Counted from the stretch's first letter, positions 9,851 to 20,213 are shown. The stretch is 64,000 nt of DNA from Maridesulfovibrio sp. (GCF_963676065.1 NZ_OY780933.1:186001-250000); one strand, 5' to 3'. Made by a program: numbers and translations. Notes: generated by a model not told the origin, from the letters alone.

Positions 9851-10962
9851 ATAAGAAAAAGAACCTCTCCGGCAAACCAGAACGCCTTGATTACTGGCTG
9901 CTGGCCGCGGCATTGCTGCTGGCCTGTTTCGGACTGATGATGGTCCTTTCCGCCAGCGGAATCATGGCCGAGCGTTTCTTTGACGACAAATACCTCTTCT
10001 TTAAAAAGCAGGCGGTATTTCTCGTGATCGGCACTTGCCTGATGTACACCTGTTCCCGTTTGCCCAAAGCCCTGTACTACAACATGGTCTATGTCTGGCT
10101 CATGGCCGCTTTCGTGCTCCTTCTGCTCTGTGACTTCTCCCCTCTATCGGTAGCAGCGGGAGGCGCAAAACGCTGGATCGCAATGGGACCTATCCGCATT
10201 CAGCCGCTGGAATTCTGTAAGCCGGCGCTGGTGCTGTATCTTGCCTATTTCTTCTCCCGCAAGCAGGAGATGATCAAGACTTTCAACGTAGGATTCCTGC
10301 CGCCCTTCGCCATAACCGGGGCTTTATGCCTGCTCCTGATGCTGCAACCGGACTTCGGCGGCTCGGTATTTTTGTGCATGATCCTCTTTTTCATGAGTCT
10401 GGTCGGCGGAACCCGTATAAGCTACCTGCTGACTTCTCTGGTCTTCGCTGGCGGCGCCGGATACATGCTCATCACCAGTTCCCCGTACAGGCTCAAACGC
10501 ATGACCGCGTTCATCGATCCTTTCAAATCCGCCCACGAGGAAGGTTACCAGCTGGTGCAATCCCTCTACGCTTTCGGGTCGGGAAATGTTTTCGGTCAGG
10601 GCCTTGGAGCGGGCAAACAAAAACTTTTCTTTCTCCCTGAAGCGCACAACGACTTCATCATGGCTGTTGTGGGCGAAGAACTGGGATTCATCGGTGTACT
10701 GGCCGTGTTTGCGATTATCGGATTCCTGGTCTGGCGCGGATTTAAAATAGCTCTGGCGCAGGACGATCTGCAGGACCGTTTCACCGCTTACGGACTGACC
10801 ATCATGCTGGCACTGGGATTCAGCCTCAACCTCGCCGTGGTCATGGGAACCGTTCCGCCAAAAGGCGTGCCGATGCCTTTCGTAAGCTATGGCGGATCGA
10901 GCCTGATCATTTCATGCATCTGCATAGGCATCCTCCTCAATCTATCAAGGGGGAAAGTATGA
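9847..10962 (+). CDS. ftsW: Septal peptidoglycan glycosyltransferase FtsW
   Basis: A 371-residue SEDS-family membrane protein with about ten helices. SEDS proteins polymerise lipid II; FtsW works with FtsI at the septum. The family signatures [25 protein letters not shown] and PFVSYGGSS are present. The start is TTG 9847, overlapping the murD stop as TTGA, with GGAGG upstream: the same arrangement as murE/murF. The position between murD and murG is the usual one for ftsW rather than rodA. Confidence 0.95.
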   Translation: MNKKKNLSGKPERLDYWLLAAALLLACFGLMMVLSASGIMAERFFDDKYLFFKKQAVFLVIGTCLMYTCSRLPKALYYNMVYVWLMAAFVLLLLCDFSPLSVAAGGAKRWIAMGPIRIQPLEFCKPALVLYLAYFFSRKQEMIKTFNVGFLPPFAITGALCLLLMLQPDFGGSVFLCMILFFMSLVGGTRISYLLTSLVFAGGAGYMLITSSPYRLKRMTAFIDPFKSAHEEGYQLVQSLYAFGSGNVFGQGLGAGKQKLFFLPEAHNDFIMAVVGEELGFIGVLAVFAIIGFLVWRGFKIALAQDDLQDRFTAYGLTIMLALGFSLNLAVVMGTVPPKGVPMPFVSYGGSSLIISCICIGILLNLSRGKV

Positions 10963-12059
10963 TGAACCGCATTGTCCTTACCACTGGCGGTACAGGGGGA
11001 CATGTATTCCCTGCACTGGCAGTTGCCCATGAGATCAAAACCCGTTTCCCCGGCTGCGAGATTCTTTTTCTCGGCGGTAAAGGTCCGGAACGGGATATGG
11101 TCAGTCGGGCGGAGATATCCTTTAAGGGACTCCCGGCAAAGGGCATCGTAGGCGGCGGCATCAAAAAAGTTTTCAGTTCACTGTGGATTCTGAATGCACT
11201 TGTCATGGCCCTGAAAGAACTAGTCTCTTTCAAGCCCGATGCTGTGATCGGTTTCGGTGGATACGCCGGATTCTGTCCGGTACTGGCAGCATGGATCATG
11301 GGCATTCCCACCGCAATCCACGAACAGAACAGTGTGCCCGGAGTGACCAACCGGATTCTGGGCAAAGTTGTAAAAAAAGTTTTCGCATCTTTTGAAGATA
11401 AAAAAGGATTATTCCCCGCGGCTAAAACCACTGTTGTGGGCAATCCGGTCCGCAAGGAAATAATCGACTCCGGCAGGAGCACAGTTGGTAAATCGGTACT
11501 GGTATTCGGTGGAAGTCAGGGCGCTGCGGCCATCAATGACGCAGTCATAAGCGGACTTCCCAAACTGAAAGAAGCAGGCATCACCCTGCGCCACCAGACT
11601 GGAAATGACGACTATGAAAAAGTTCGCAGGGCATACGAATTAAACGGACTTAACAGCGAAGCGGTCTCCCCCTTCATCCACGACATGGGCAAAGCATATG
11701 CCGAAGCTTCCCTTGTAGTGTGCAGATCCGGGGCATCAACTGTCTTTGAAATTGCGGCAGCGGGAAAGCCGGCGATATTTATCCCCTTTCCGTATGCCAC
11801 ACATGACCATCAGACCGGGAACGCGCTTTCCCTTGCTGATTTAGGAGCGGCAATAGTCATCCCGCAATCGGAACTTGGTAATTCCGAACAGGGAGGGCAA
11901 AGGCTGGCTGATGAAATTATAAAGCTGATTACGGATCAGGACCGGCTGAAAGCCATGGGAAGCAGAGGACTTTCATTTGCCCGGACTGATGCGGCCTCCG
12001 CCATAGCGGAAGGACTTGGAGATATTATTAGAATGAAGAAAATGAGAGGTGCAGCATGA
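10959..12059 (+). CDS. murG: UDP-GlcNAc:lipid I GlcNAc transferase
   Basis: A 366-residue GT28 glycosyltransferase that converts lipid I to lipid II at the inner face of the membrane. The N-terminal [14 protein letters not shown] loop and the [20 protein letters not shown] and [16 protein letters not shown] motifs are all visible. Two tandem ATGs (10959, 10962) follow AAGGGGGAAAG; the first overlaps the ftsW stop. A longer frame upstream lies inside ftsW and is rejected. Confidence 0.96.
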   Translation: MMNRIVLTTGGTGGHVFPALAVAHEIKTRFPGCEILFLGGKGPERDMVSRAEISFKGLPAKGIVGGGIKKVFSSLWILNALVMALKELVSFKPDAVIGFGGYAGFCPVLAAWIMGIPTAIHEQNSVPGVTNRILGKVVKKVFASFEDKKGLFPAAKTTVVGNPVRKEIIDSGRSTVGKSVLVFGGSQGAAAINDAVISGLPKLKEAGITLRHQTGNDDYEKVRRAYELNGLNSEAVSPFIHDMGKAYAEASLVVCRSGASTVFEIAAAGKPAIFIPFPYATHDHQTGNALSLADLGAAIVIPQSELGNSEQGGQRLADEIIKLITDQDRLKAMGSRGLSFARTDAASAIAEGLGDIIRMKKMRGAA

Positions 12060-13525
12060 TCGCAGCGGAAGGACCTAACGTACCTTTGGTAACGGAGACC
12101 ACAAGCCCAATCATGCGCAGCAGGGTTGGCAACATTCACATGATCGGTATCGGCGGCTCAGGCATGAGCGGCATAGCCGAGGTGTTGATCAATCTGGGAT
12201 TTACCGTAACCGGCTCCGATCTTGCCGCTGGAGCTCCGGTCAAGCGTCTGCTCAAAATGGGTGCGCAGGTTTTCATCGGACACGGAGCTGAAAACGTCAA
12301 AGAAGCTGACGTGGTGGTTAAATCTACGGCCATATCCGAAGAAAATCCTGAAGTGGTCAAAGCACGTGAACTCGGAATCCCCATCATTCCCAGAGCGGAA
12401 ATGCTGGCCGAACTGATGCGCCTGCGTACCGGAATAGCAGTAGCCGGAACCCACGGTAAAACGACTACCACCTCTTTGCTGGCAACAATTTTCACGGAAG
12501 CGGAGCTGGACCCCACCGTCATCATCGGCGGCAGGCTGAACACCTTCGGAAGTAACGCCCGCTTAGGTGACGGGCAATTTCTAATTGCCGAAGCTGATGA
12601 ATCAGACGGATCTTTCCTCTGCCTCGCGCCGATCATCACAGTGGTTACAAATATTGATAAAGACCACCTTGATTTCTACGGCAATCAGGAAGCGATTGAT
12701 GAATCCTTCCGCAAATTCATGAATTCAATTCCTTTCTACGGAATGAACGTGGTCTGCGGAGATGATTCCGGGGTGCAGAGACTGCTGCCCTCAATCAAAC
12801 GTCCCTGTATGACTTACGGTTTGAACAAGGAGAACAGATTACGCGCGGAAATCCTTTCCTGCGAAGTGCGCTCCCTCTTCAAGGTATTTCTGGACGAGAA
12901 GTTGCTGGGTGAAGTTTCACTGGCCCAGCCGGGTAAGCACAACGTGCTCAATGCCCTCGGCGCAATCGGGGTATCCCTTGAAGCCGGGCTTGAACCCGAA
13001 GTTATCCTTTCAGGACTATCCAACTTCATGGGAGTCGGTCGCAGGTTTGAGAAAAAAGGGGAAAGCAAAGGAATTCTCGTGATCGACGATTACGGGCACC
13101 ACCCTGCGGAAATTCAGGCAACCCTTGAGACCGCTAAATCATGCTTTCCGCAGCGTAGGCTGGTGGTGGCTTTCCAGCCCCACAGATTCACCCGCACTCA
13201 GGCATTGTTCGGTGAATTCTGCAAAACATTTGAAAAAGCCGATGAGCTGCTGCTGACCGAAATTTACCCCGCTTCGGAAGATCCCATTCCGGGCGTAAAC
13301 GGAATGTCACTGGCACAGGGTATCAGGCAGGTGAGCGACACCAAAGTCCGCTTTTACCCGGATTTTGAGATGATGCAGAATGAACTGCCCAACATCCTGA
13401 AACCCGGAGATATGTTTATCACTCAAGGGGCAGGATCAATCTATACCGTGGGTGAAAAGTTTTTAAAGTATCTCGAAGAGGACGGCGAAAAAGTCCTGAA
13501 ACCTGAAGAAATGACCGCATTGTAA
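12056..13525 (+). CDS. murC: UDP-MurNAc:L-alanine ligase
   Basis: A 489-residue Mur ligase that starts stem-peptide synthesis. A nucleotide-sugar-binding [12 protein letters not shown] motif is at 31-42 and the ATP loop GTHGKTTTT at 131-139; ADESDGSF and DDYGHHP are typical of MurC. The N-terminus is some 20 residues longer than in many homologues (internal Met at 20), but ATG 12056 overlaps the murG stop as ATGA, which favours it. It is followed by murB after nine bases. Confidence 0.96.
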   Translation: MIAAEGPNVPLVTETTSPIMRSRVGNIHMIGIGGSGMSGIAEVLINLGFTVTGSDLAAGAPVKRLLKMGAQVFIGHGAENVKEADVVVKSTAISEENPEVVKARELGIPIIPRAEMLAELMRLRTGIAVAGTHGKTTTTSLLATIFTEAELDPTVIIGGRLNTFGSNARLGDGQFLIAEADESDGSFLCLAPIITVVTNIDKDHLDFYGNQEAIDESFRKFMNSIPFYGMNVVCGDDSGVQRLLPSIKRPCMTYGLNKENRLRAEILSCEVRSLFKVFLDEKLLGEVSLAQPGKHNVLNALGAIGVSLEAGLEPEVILSGLSNFMGVGRRFEKKGESKGILVIDDYGHHPAEIQATLETAKSCFPQRRLVVAFQPHRFTRTQALFGEFCKTFEKADELLLTEIYPASEDPIPGVNGMSLAQGIRQVSDTKVRFYPDFEMMQNELPNILKPGDMFITQGAGSIYTVGEKFLKYLEEDGEKVLKPEEMTAL

Positions 13526-13537
13526 CGGATAATATTG

Positions 13538-14425
13538 ATGACACTGGAACTGCTTCATAAACCGAGCATGGCTCAGCTCACCTCACTAGGCATTGGCGGA
13601 AACGCACGTGTTCTGGCCAAGGTGCGCGACGAAGCCGGGCTGGACGAGCTATCCCGCTTTGTTGAGCGCGAGGGCAGCGGCCTTATTGCCATCGGTGAAG
13701 GCAGCAACCTGCTGGCCGGGGATGGAGAATTGAATCTCGCCCTCGTACAGATCGCCTGCCGGAGCAAAGCCGAAGCACTGATATCCGGCACCAGAGTGCT
13801 GGCTCCCGCTGATATGCGCTTGCCGGGACTCCTTGCAACGCTCATCAAAAACGGTCTTTCCGGCATGGAAGGACTGGCCGGGATTCCCGGTTCCGTCGGT
13901 GGTTCCGTCGCCATGAACGCAGGTTCTTACGGCACCGACATGCAGTCCTCCGTAAAAAGGGTCCGGCTGTGGACTCCTTCAAAAGGGCTTTTCTGGAAAG
14001 ACACCGCAGATCTGGAATGGGGATACCGTCACTTTTCCATTGGTCAGAATAACGGCAGTGAAGATGATTTTTTTCTGGTCTGGGAAGTTGAGTTTGAACT
14101 TACCCGCTCCACCGAAGAAGAGGTGCGAGGCAGGATCAAAAACAACTTTGAAAAGAAAAAGTCCACCCAGCCGGTCACAGCAAAGACCGCCGGGTGTGTT
14201 TTCAAAAATCCTGAAGGCTATAGCGCGGGCAGACTGCTCGACGAAGCCGGATTTAAAGGTAAAAAGATCGGCGGTATGGGCTTTTCCGAGATGCATGCCA
14301 ATTTCCTTGAGAATAAAGGAAACGGCACAGCAGCGCAGGCACTGGAACTTATGGATCAGGCAAGCGAAGCCGTGGCTGAAAAATTCGGCGTCACCTTAAA
14401 GCCGGAGGTAATAATACTGTCATGA
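13538..14425 (+). CDS. murB: UDP-N-acetylenolpyruvoylglucosamine reductase
   Basis: A 295-residue FAD enzyme that reduces UDP-GlcNAc-enolpyruvate to UDP-MurNAc with NADPH. FAD-binding features include GEGSNLLAGDG and the GLAGIPGSVGGSVAMNAG block; YSAGRLLDEAGFKG carries the proton-donating Ser of the family. The length fits the shorter type II class. ATG 13538 is preferred over the adjacent TTG 13535. It overlaps ftsQ by ATGA. Confidence 0.95.
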   Translation: MTLELLHKPSMAQLTSLGIGGNARVLAKVRDEAGLDELSRFVEREGSGLIAIGEGSNLLAGDGELNLALVQIACRSKAEALISGTRVLAPADMRLPGLLATLIKNGLSGMEGLAGIPGSVGGSVAMNAGSYGTDMQSSVKRVRLWTPSKGLFWKDTADLEWGYRHFSIGQNNGSEDDFFLVWEVEFELTRSTEEEVRGRIKNNFEKKKSTQPVTAKTAGCVFKNPEGYSAGRLLDEAGFKGKKIGGMGFSEMHANFLENKGNGTAAQALELMDQASEAVAEKFGVTLKPEVIILS

Positions 14426-15276
14426 GCGTAGCAGGAGTAAATAAAAGCAGGCTTAACCTGACAAAGTCAGGAAAAAAACGCAGCAGCAAAAACAAAGTTA
14501 AAAGGCGCAAGTTGAACTCGCAGCCTATCGGAAATATTTTTTCCGTCCTGCTGCGTAAATTCTGTATCTCAGGAGCCTGCCTGCTTGTACTGGCAATGAT
14601 CGGAGTAGGTTGTCTTGCCGGGTACCGCTGGGTTACCACCCTGCCTTATTTTGCCCTGCAAGACATCAAGGTAACCGGCAATCATCGCTTGAGTTACGGA
14701 GAGATCCTGTCCATCGCAGATCTGAGCCTTAACAAAAACAGCCTCGCGGTGAACATCGGAGACGTGGAAAGCAGGCTGAGTAACAATCTGTGGATAAAAT
14801 CCGCGGCTATCAGAAGACAATTGCCGGGTAAAATGCAGATTCACGTGCGAGAGAAAAAGCCTCGCTTCATAGTCCGCAACAATGACGCTCTTTATTACTG
14901 CGACAGCAAAGGTGAGCTGATTGCCCCGGTAGCTCCGGGCAAATTCAGTTCCCTGCCCTTTCTGAATATTGAATCAGAAGCCATGAACAAGGCAACCATC
15001 CTGCCGGAATTCATGAACAAACTCAGCAGACGGGAGCTGCCCTTCGATTCGGGCCAGATAGCATGGATCGACATCAAAGGCGGCAACAGGATGGAAATTT
15101 TTATGGACAGACTCAGCCTTACGGTGCTGCTGGGACTGGACAACTGGCAAGAACAGCTTTCACACCTGAACACAGTTTGGAAAGACCTCAAGAACAGGGG
15201 AGAGTTCAGGGATGTGGCAGTCATTTCAACCGGAAAGAACAGGGTTTGGGTTGAAAAACGCAATTCCGGGAAATGA
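14422..15276 (+). CDS. ftsQ: Cell division protein FtsQ
   Basis: A 284-residue bitopic protein: a very basic cytoplasmic tail (about 1-45, many Lys/Arg), one membrane helix (about 50-70), then a POTRA domain starting near YFALQDIKVTGNHRLSYGEI, followed by the FtsQ-type beta region. FtsQ links FtsL/FtsB to the divisome in the periplasm. The position between murB and ftsA supports the call. Confidence 0.92.
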   Translation: MSVAGVNKSRLNLTKSGKKRSSKNKVKRRKLNSQPIGNIFSVLLRKFCISGACLLVLAMIGVGCLAGYRWVTTLPYFALQDIKVTGNHRLSYGEILSIADLSLNKNSLAVNIGDVESRLSNNLWIKSAAIRRQLPGKMQIHVREKKPRFIVRNNDALYYCDSKGELIAPVAPGKFSSLPFLNIESEAMNKATILPEFMNKLSRRELPFDSGQIAWIDIKGGNRMEIFMDRLSLTVLLGLDNWQEQLSHLNTVWKDLKNRGEFRDVAVISTGKNRVWVEKRNSGK

Positions 15277-15329
15277 TTGCCTCAATTGGCAATACCCCGA
15301 ATTTACAAGGATGATGAGGAGAAAGAATT

Positions 15330-16559
15330 ATGTCCAAGTCTGATCTGATCGTCGGCCTCGATGTAGGCACTACCAAGATCTGCGCGGTCGTGGGGGAACC
15401 CACCGCGGACGGAGTCGATATCGTAGGTATCGGCACTGCCCCGTCCACAGGATTGCGCAAAGGAGTGGTGGTAAACATCGAGCAGACAGTACAGTCCATC
15501 AAGAAAGCTCTTGAAGAGGCTGAACTCATGGCCGGCTGCGAAATACGCTCCGTTTATGCGGGCATCGCAGGCAGTCATATCAAAGGTTTCAACAGCCACG
15601 GAGTTATCGCTGTAAAAGGCGGTGAAGTAACTCAAAAGGATGTTGACCGGGTTATCGATGCGGCGAAAGCTGTCGCCATTCCGCTGGACAGGGAAGTTAT
15701 CCACACCCTGCCGCAGGAATACATCGTTGACGATCAGCGCGGTATCGCCGATCCGCTGGGCATGGCCGGTGTGCGTCTTGAAGTAAAAGTCCACATCGTT
15801 ACCGGAGCAGTCACCTCCGCCCAGAACATCATCCGTTCCTGTCACCGTTCAGGACTTGATGTTTCCGACATTGTTCTTGAATCACTCGCCTCCAGTAAGG
15901 CAGTGCTTTCTGAAGAAGAACGTGAAATCGGCGTCGCCATTGTCGACATCGGAGGCGGAACAACGGATCTGGCTATTTTCGCCAACGATTCCATAAAGCA
16001 TACTTCCGTTATCGCTCTTGGCGGTAACAACCTTACTAATGACATCGCCTTCGGTCTGCGCACTCCTATGGGGTCAGCTGAGCAGATCAAGGTCAAATAC
16101 GGAACCGCGCTTACCGATCTGGTTACAACCGATGAAACCATCGATGTTCCCTCGGTCGGAGGACGCGACCACCGCAAAATGTCTAAACGGGTTCTGGCAG
16201 AAATTTGTGAACCGCGCTGCGAAGAAATCCTCTCCCTGGTTGATCAGGAACTGGTCCGCAGCGGATACAAGAATATGATTGCCGCAGGCGTTGTCCTCAC
16301 AGGAGGAACCTCTCTCGTGGACGGCATGCAGGAACTTGCGGAGCAGATTTTCGATCTGCCGGTTCGCATCGGCTATCCCGCCGGAATAGGCGGACTCAAA
16401 GATGTTGTGAACAGTCCCAAATTCGCCACAGCGGTGGGACTGCTTATGTACGGCGCGGAAAAAGAAGGCAGCTCCGAGCAGGTCTTCAGAATCCGTGATG
16501 AAAATGTTTTCAACCGCATTCTGGGCAGGATGCGTAAATGGTTTACTGATATTGCATAA
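15330..16559 (+). CDS. ftsA: Cell division actin homologue FtsA
   Basis: A 409-residue actin-like ATPase that tethers FtsZ to the membrane. The phosphate-1 motif LDVGTTKICAVVGE is near the N-terminus, VDIGGGTTDLAIF is the phosphate-2 motif, and VLTGGTSLVDGM is the adenosine motif. The C-terminus (GRMRKWFTDIA) is a short amphipathic helix, as expected for the membrane-targeting tail. GAGGAG precedes the ATG. A dispersed repeat separates it from ftsZ. Confidence 0.97.
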   Translation: MSKSDLIVGLDVGTTKICAVVGEPTADGVDIVGIGTAPSTGLRKGVVVNIEQTVQSIKKALEEAELMAGCEIRSVYAGIAGSHIKGFNSHGVIAVKGGEVTQKDVDRVIDAAKAVAIPLDREVIHTLPQEYIVDDQRGIADPLGMAGVRLEVKVHIVTGAVTSAQNIIRSCHRSGLDVSDIVLESLASSKAVLSEEEREIGVAIVDIGGGTTDLAIFANDSIKHTSVIALGGNNLTNDIAFGLRTPMGSAEQIKVKYGTALTDLVTTDETIDVPSVGGRDHRKMSKRVLAEICEPRCEEILSLVDQELVRSGYKNMIAAGVVLTGGTSLVDGMQELAEQIFDLPVRIGYPAGIGGLKDVVNSPKFATAVGLLMYGAEKEGSSEQVFRIRDENVFNRILGRMRKWFTDIA

Positions 16560-16565
16560 TTGATT

Positions 16566-16655
16566 GATGCGCTCTGCGCCTTGATTAATTTGATTTCGCC
16601 TCCGGCGGTTTAACCCCTTTGAAAGGGTTTAAGAATCCCAAACTTTTTCAGTAGG
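16566..16655 (+). repeat. Dispersed intergenic repeat, copy A
   Basis: Module order: GATGCGCTCTGCGC, a short AT-rich spacer, TTTCGCCTCCGGCGG, a central hairpin (TTTAACCC...GGGTTTAA), then TTTAAGAATCCCAAA and a T-rich stretch. The same modules recur at 40784, 40900, 42290, 47210, 47320 and 49917. Here it lies between ftsA and ftsZ; the hairpin could modulate ftsZ transcription. Confidence 0.8.
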
Positions 16656-16776
16656 ATTCCTCCGCTGGGAATTGAAGGACAGGAAGAATTATAAATCAGT
16701 AAACTTGGGCATGAAGGTATTTCCGGCTCCGATCACCGGAAAAAATCTAAGCAAAAGTTTAACAGGGGAAATGAAA

Positions 16777-18060
16777 ATGATGATGGATTACATGGAAATT
16801 GAAAATGACGGTCAGGCCCGCATCAAGGTTATCGGTTGTGGTGGCGGTGGCGGTAACGCTATCAACAACATGATCCAATCCGCACTCTCCGGTGTTCGCT
16901 TTATCGTAGCCAACACTGATGCACAGGACATCAACAAATCTCTTGCTGAATACAAAATTCAGCTCGGCGACAAACTGACTAAAGGTCTCGGCGCAGGCGC
17001 AAATCCAGAGGTGGGTAAAAGCGCTGCCCTCGAATCCGTAGACCAGATCCGCGAACTGGTCAGTGACTGCGATATGGTTTTCGTTACCGCCGGTATGGGC
17101 GGCGGAACCGGAACAGGCGCTGCTCCCGTTATCGCTGAAGTTGCCAAGGAAGCAGGAGCCCTCACTGTCGCTGTTGTAACCAAACCTTTCTATTTTGAAG
17201 GCAAACGCAGACTGCTGCAGGCAGAAAAAGGTATTGAGGAACTCAAACAGGTGGTTGACTCCATCATCACCATTCCCAATGACCGTCTGCTCCAGCTTGC
17301 CGCCAAAAAAGCAGCATTCTCCGAAATGCTCAAAAAAGCTGACGAAGTCCTCTACTACGGCGTTAAAGGTATTGCCGATCTGATCACCGTTCACGGCCTG
17401 ATCAACCTTGACTTCGCTGACGTACAGGCTGTTATGTCCAGCTCCGGTCTGGCCCTTATGGGTACCGGTATCGCACGGGGTGAAAACAGAGCCCGTGAAG
17501 CTGCCATGAAGGCAATCACCAGCCCGCTGCTTGAAGATGTTTCCATTGAAGGCGCGAAAGGCGTACTCATCAACATCACCTGCTCCCCTGACATGACCAT
17601 TGATGAAGTCAGTGAAGCAGCCAACATCATCTATGAAGAAGCACACGAAGAAGCACAGATTTTCTTCGGTACTGTCTTCGATGCTGAAGTGGGCGATGAA
17701 ATGCGCATCACCGTTATTGCTACCGGAATCGACACTGCTGTCGAACAGACTGTGACTCCCCCCGTTGAACAGCAGTCTTTCGGTCAGCCCCAGCGCCCCA
17801 ACCTGACTCCCAGAGGCATGACTCCAAAAAAAGAAGCCACTACCAACGTACGTCAGATGGGTAGCGCCCACGCAGAAGAAGACCGCTCCATCCCAGCTTA
17901 CCTGCGCCACACCACAAGCAAGCCCGTTGAAGCGGCTGGTAACTCAGAGCCTGTTCAGCTTAAGCCAAAACAGGCCGCGAACTCCGGTGGAGAGGAATTC
18001 ATCTTCCATGATGACGATGATTTTGAAGTTCCGACATTCATCCGCAAACAGGCTGATTAA
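16777..18060 (+). CDS. ftsZ: Cell division GTPase FtsZ
   Basis: A 427-residue tubulin homologue that forms the Z ring. It shows [12 protein letters not shown], the tubulin signature [10 protein letters not shown], and the T7 loop NLDFADV. A variable linker of about 70 residues ends in the conserved C-terminal peptide [10 protein letters not shown], which binds FtsA. The frame is open upstream to a TTG at 16672, but AGGGG at 16764-16768 and the ATG cluster at 16771-16785 point to a start at 16777 (or 16771). It closes the dcw cluster. Confidence 0.96.
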   Translation: MMMDYMEIENDGQARIKVIGCGGGGGNAINNMIQSALSGVRFIVANTDAQDINKSLAEYKIQLGDKLTKGLGAGANPEVGKSAALESVDQIRELVSDCDMVFVTAGMGGGTGTGAAPVIAEVAKEAGALTVAVVTKPFYFEGKRRLLQAEKGIEELKQVVDSIITIPNDRLLQLAAKKAAFSEMLKKADEVLYYGVKGIADLITVHGLINLDFADVQAVMSSSGLALMGTGIARGENRAREAAMKAITSPLLEDVSIEGAKGVLINITCSPDMTIDEVSEAANIIYEEAHEEAQIFFGTVFDAEVGDEMRITVIATGIDTAVEQTVTPPVEQQSFGQPQRPNLTPRGMTPKKEATTNVRQMGSAHAEEDRSIPAYLRHTTSKPVEAAGNSEPVQLKPKQAANSGGEEFIFHDDDDFEVPTFIRKQAD

Positions 18061-18126
18061 ATACAGCCGGCGATGATCATAAATCGGAAACAGGCCGGAC
18101 TTAATTGTCCGCACCGCAAATAGCCT

Positions 18127-19812
18127 ATGTCCGCAACTGAAGAATTCTTCTATTACGGAAAGGAAGAACCCTCGCCCGATGAAACTGGAGGCCGTCTGCC
18201 CACGGCCCTTGTTTTCCTCGGACGGAAGGGGTCTGCACTCTCAACCTTAGGTTGGCAGGCAGTCTATCGCTTGCTCGCTCCGGACGCGGAGCTCGCAGTG
18301 GAAAGATTCTTCCTTGGTGACCCGGGGCAGCCGTCTGTTTCCATGGACAGTAAAAAAGAACTGTCCGAGTTTCCCCTGATCGGTTTCAGTATCAACTTTG
18401 AGGAGGAATACCTCCACTTGGTCAGGATGCTGAAAGATTCGGGCGTTCCGCCACTGGCGACGGAACGCCCGGACTTCCCGCTGGTCATGGGAGGAGGTCC
18501 GGTGGCCTTCCTCAATCCCGCACCAATCGCGCCCTTCTTTGATATGTTCTGGGTGGGTGAAGCCGAAGCCGGATTGAAAAATCTATGCCTCGAGCTGAAG
18601 CACCATATTTACAACGGGGGAAGCAAAAAAGAATTTCTGGACCTGATCAAAGATCGTGACGGGGTATACGTCCCCGGAATGACCAAAGGTCCCGTCCGCA
18701 GAGCCGTGCTGCCTCCCGGACCTATAAATGAAGGACATGGAGTACCGCTCTTAAATCAACCGGCCTACTCCTGTTTCATCAGTCCGGAAGCTGTTTTCAA
18801 AGATATGTTTCTTGTGGAAGTCAACCGCGGCTGCCCATACGGATGCCGATTCTGCGCCGCAGGTTATATTTATCGACCGCCCCGACACGCCTCCATAGAC
18901 CAGCTCAAAAAAATAGTGGAACTCGCTGATCCGCCCAAGGTGGGACTGGTGGGAACCGCCCTAACTGACTGGCCCGATCTCATTCCGTACATTGAATGGC
19001 TGAAAAAACGTAAAACTAAATTTTCCCTTTCATCAGTTCGCGCCGACGGGCTGACTGAAGAGCTGCTCGATATCCTGCGCGCTTCCGGCGTACGGACCGT
19101 TACCCTTGCCCTTGAAGGAGCCAGTAAACGTCTGCGTGCTGCTGCCAGCAAGAACTTAGACGAAGATGACTTTCTGCGCGCGGTTGAATTATGTGCCGCC
19201 AAAGGAGTCAATCATCTTCGGGTGTATGTCATTGTAGGCTGGCCGGGTGAAACAGACGAAGATTACGAAGAACTGGCTATCATGCTTGAAAAGATGGATC
19301 AGGCCCGCAAACGCGGACAGGGTAAAAAGAAAAAACAGTTCATGCGCATCACCTTCGGAGCCAGCTGTCTTGTGCCCAAACCATGGACTCCGTTGCAGTG
19401 GGCACCCATGCCGACTGAAAAAGAACTCAAGGATGTGCTCTCCAAGGTTAAAGGGCTGACCAAAAAATATAAAGGTATGGCTTTTTCCGGGGATTCACCT
19501 TTTCAGGCCCGCTTGCAGGGTATCCTTTCTCGCGGTGATGAATCACTTGCGGAATTCATCAGCTATGCCGCAGAACACGGCGGTTGGAAAAAAGCGACCA
19601 AATTTTACAAGGGTAATCCGCAAAGATTCATCGATGACAAACTCGATAAAGACTCCACTCTGCCTTGGGACTTTATAGATACCGGTGTAAAAAAATCCTA
19701 CCTTTGGCGTGAGTGGCAGCGCTTCCAAAAAGCCGAAACTACTCCCGTATGCCCTCCTTCCGGCTGCGCTGAATGCAAATCGTGCGGCATGTATCAGTGG
19801 CTGAACGAATAA
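18127..19812 (+). CDS. Radical SAM protein with N-terminal B12-binding-like domain
   Basis: A 561-residue protein. The N-terminal 170 residues resemble a cobalamin-binding-type Rossmann domain (PLIGFSINFEEEY, LVMGGGPVAFLNP). The radical SAM cluster motif CPYGCRFC (CX3CX2C) follows RGCP at about residue 238-245, with a B12-radical-SAM-like core behind it. A C-terminal Cys-rich segment (CPPSGCAECKSC) may bind another Fe-S cluster or zinc. The substrate cannot be named; YgiQ-like and methylthiotransferase-like proteins share the layout only. It follows ftsZ by 66 bases with no clear terminator, so it may be cotranscribed. Confidence 0.8.
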   Translation: MSATEEFFYYGKEEPSPDETGGRLPTALVFLGRKGSALSTLGWQAVYRLLAPDAELAVERFFLGDPGQPSVSMDSKKELSEFPLIGFSINFEEEYLHLVRMLKDSGVPPLATERPDFPLVMGGGPVAFLNPAPIAPFFDMFWVGEAEAGLKNLCLELKHHIYNGGSKKEFLDLIKDRDGVYVPGMTKGPVRRAVLPPGPINEGHGVPLLNQPAYSCFISPEAVFKDMFLVEVNRGCPYGCRFCAAGYIYRPPRHASIDQLKKIVELADPPKVGLVGTALTDWPDLIPYIEWLKKRKTKFSLSSVRADGLTEELLDILRASGVRTVTLALEGASKRLRAAASKNLDEDDFLRAVELCAAKGVNHLRVYVIVGWPGETDEDYEELAIMLEKMDQARKRGQGKKKKQFMRITFGASCLVPKPWTPLQWAPMPTEKELKDVLSKVKGLTKKYKGMAFSGDSPFQARLQGILSRGDESLAEFISYAAEHGGWKKATKFYKGNPQRFIDDKLDKDSTLPWDFIDTGVKKSYLWREWQRFQKAETTPVCPPSGCAECKSCGMYQWLNE

Positions 19813-19977
19813 TTCTGTCCACGCTTCAATCTTCCGGATACATTAAATTTATTTTGTGCAATCTATTATTTTCCTGCACAAGATGTGCAATTGTTAACCT
19901 AAACGTGCACCATCCCACACATATACTTTAAAGCAAACACAACCTTAAATACAATTAATTAAGCCACTTAATACGCA
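19813..19977. other. AT-rich intergenic region upstream of the first sigma-54 promoter
   Basis: No gene is seen. It carries the TGTGCA-type repeats at 19854-19910, listed separately. Confidence 0.6.
19854..19910 (+). promoter_or_regulatory. Candidate enhancer-binding sites, first set
   Basis: TTGTGCA at 19854-19860 and TGCACAA at 19875-19881 form an inverted pair. TGCACA and TGTGCA at 19875-19889 form a tighter one, and GTGCAC follows at 19905-19910. The cluster lies about 70-125 bases upstream of the sigma-54 promoter at 19978, the normal place for NtrC-family binding. The encoded ZraR-like regulator (23673-25073) is the obvious candidate ligand. Inferred. Confidence 0.5.
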
Positions 19978-19993
19978 TGGCACATCCTATGCT
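19978..19993 (+). promoter_or_regulatory. Sigma-54 (RpoN) promoter 1
   Basis: TGGCAC-ATCCT-ATGCT matches the -24/-12 consensus TGGCAC-N5-TTGCW at all key positions: GG at 19979-19980 and GC at 19991-19992, ten bases between. The start would be near 20004. The first element downstream is a terminator at 20179, so the product is a short RNA. Confidence 0.7.
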
Positions 19994-20003
19994 TATTAAA
20001 GAT

Positions 20004-20213
20004 TACGAGACAGCCTTTTCCTGCGAAGGAGATCACTTAAAAAATGAAATCGTGTTCACATCATAGCCGTTATGGTTATGAGCATAGCAGGAAGTTAAAG
20101 ACGTCTTTAATACCCATCAGGATGAATCCCAAAATTTCATCACCCTATACGTTTAATGCAGTACACTCCTTCCCCACTAAAAAGGAGGCCCTCTCACCGG
20201 GCCTCCTTTTTAT
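20004..20213 (+). ncRNA. Candidate sigma-54-dependent small RNA
   Basis: Between sigma-54 promoter 1 and a strong intrinsic terminator (20179-20211) lies a transcript unit of about 210 nt. An ATG at 20044 opens a frame of 87 codons, but it runs straight through the terminator hairpin, its nearest AAGGAG is about 12 bases away, and its protein has no recognisable character; coding is doubtful. The RNA has GAAGGAG at 20025-20031 and a complementary CTCCTTC at 20166-20172 in a C-rich stretch (CTCCTTCCCC), which could pair within the RNA or with ribosome-binding sites of target mRNAs. A translated small peptide is not excluded. Confidence 0.4.
20179..20211 (+). terminator. Intrinsic terminator of the candidate small RNA
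   Basis: A 13-bp stem (AAAAAGGAGGCCC paired with GGGCCTCCTTTTT) with the loop TCTCACC, ending in a T run. Confidence 0.9.
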
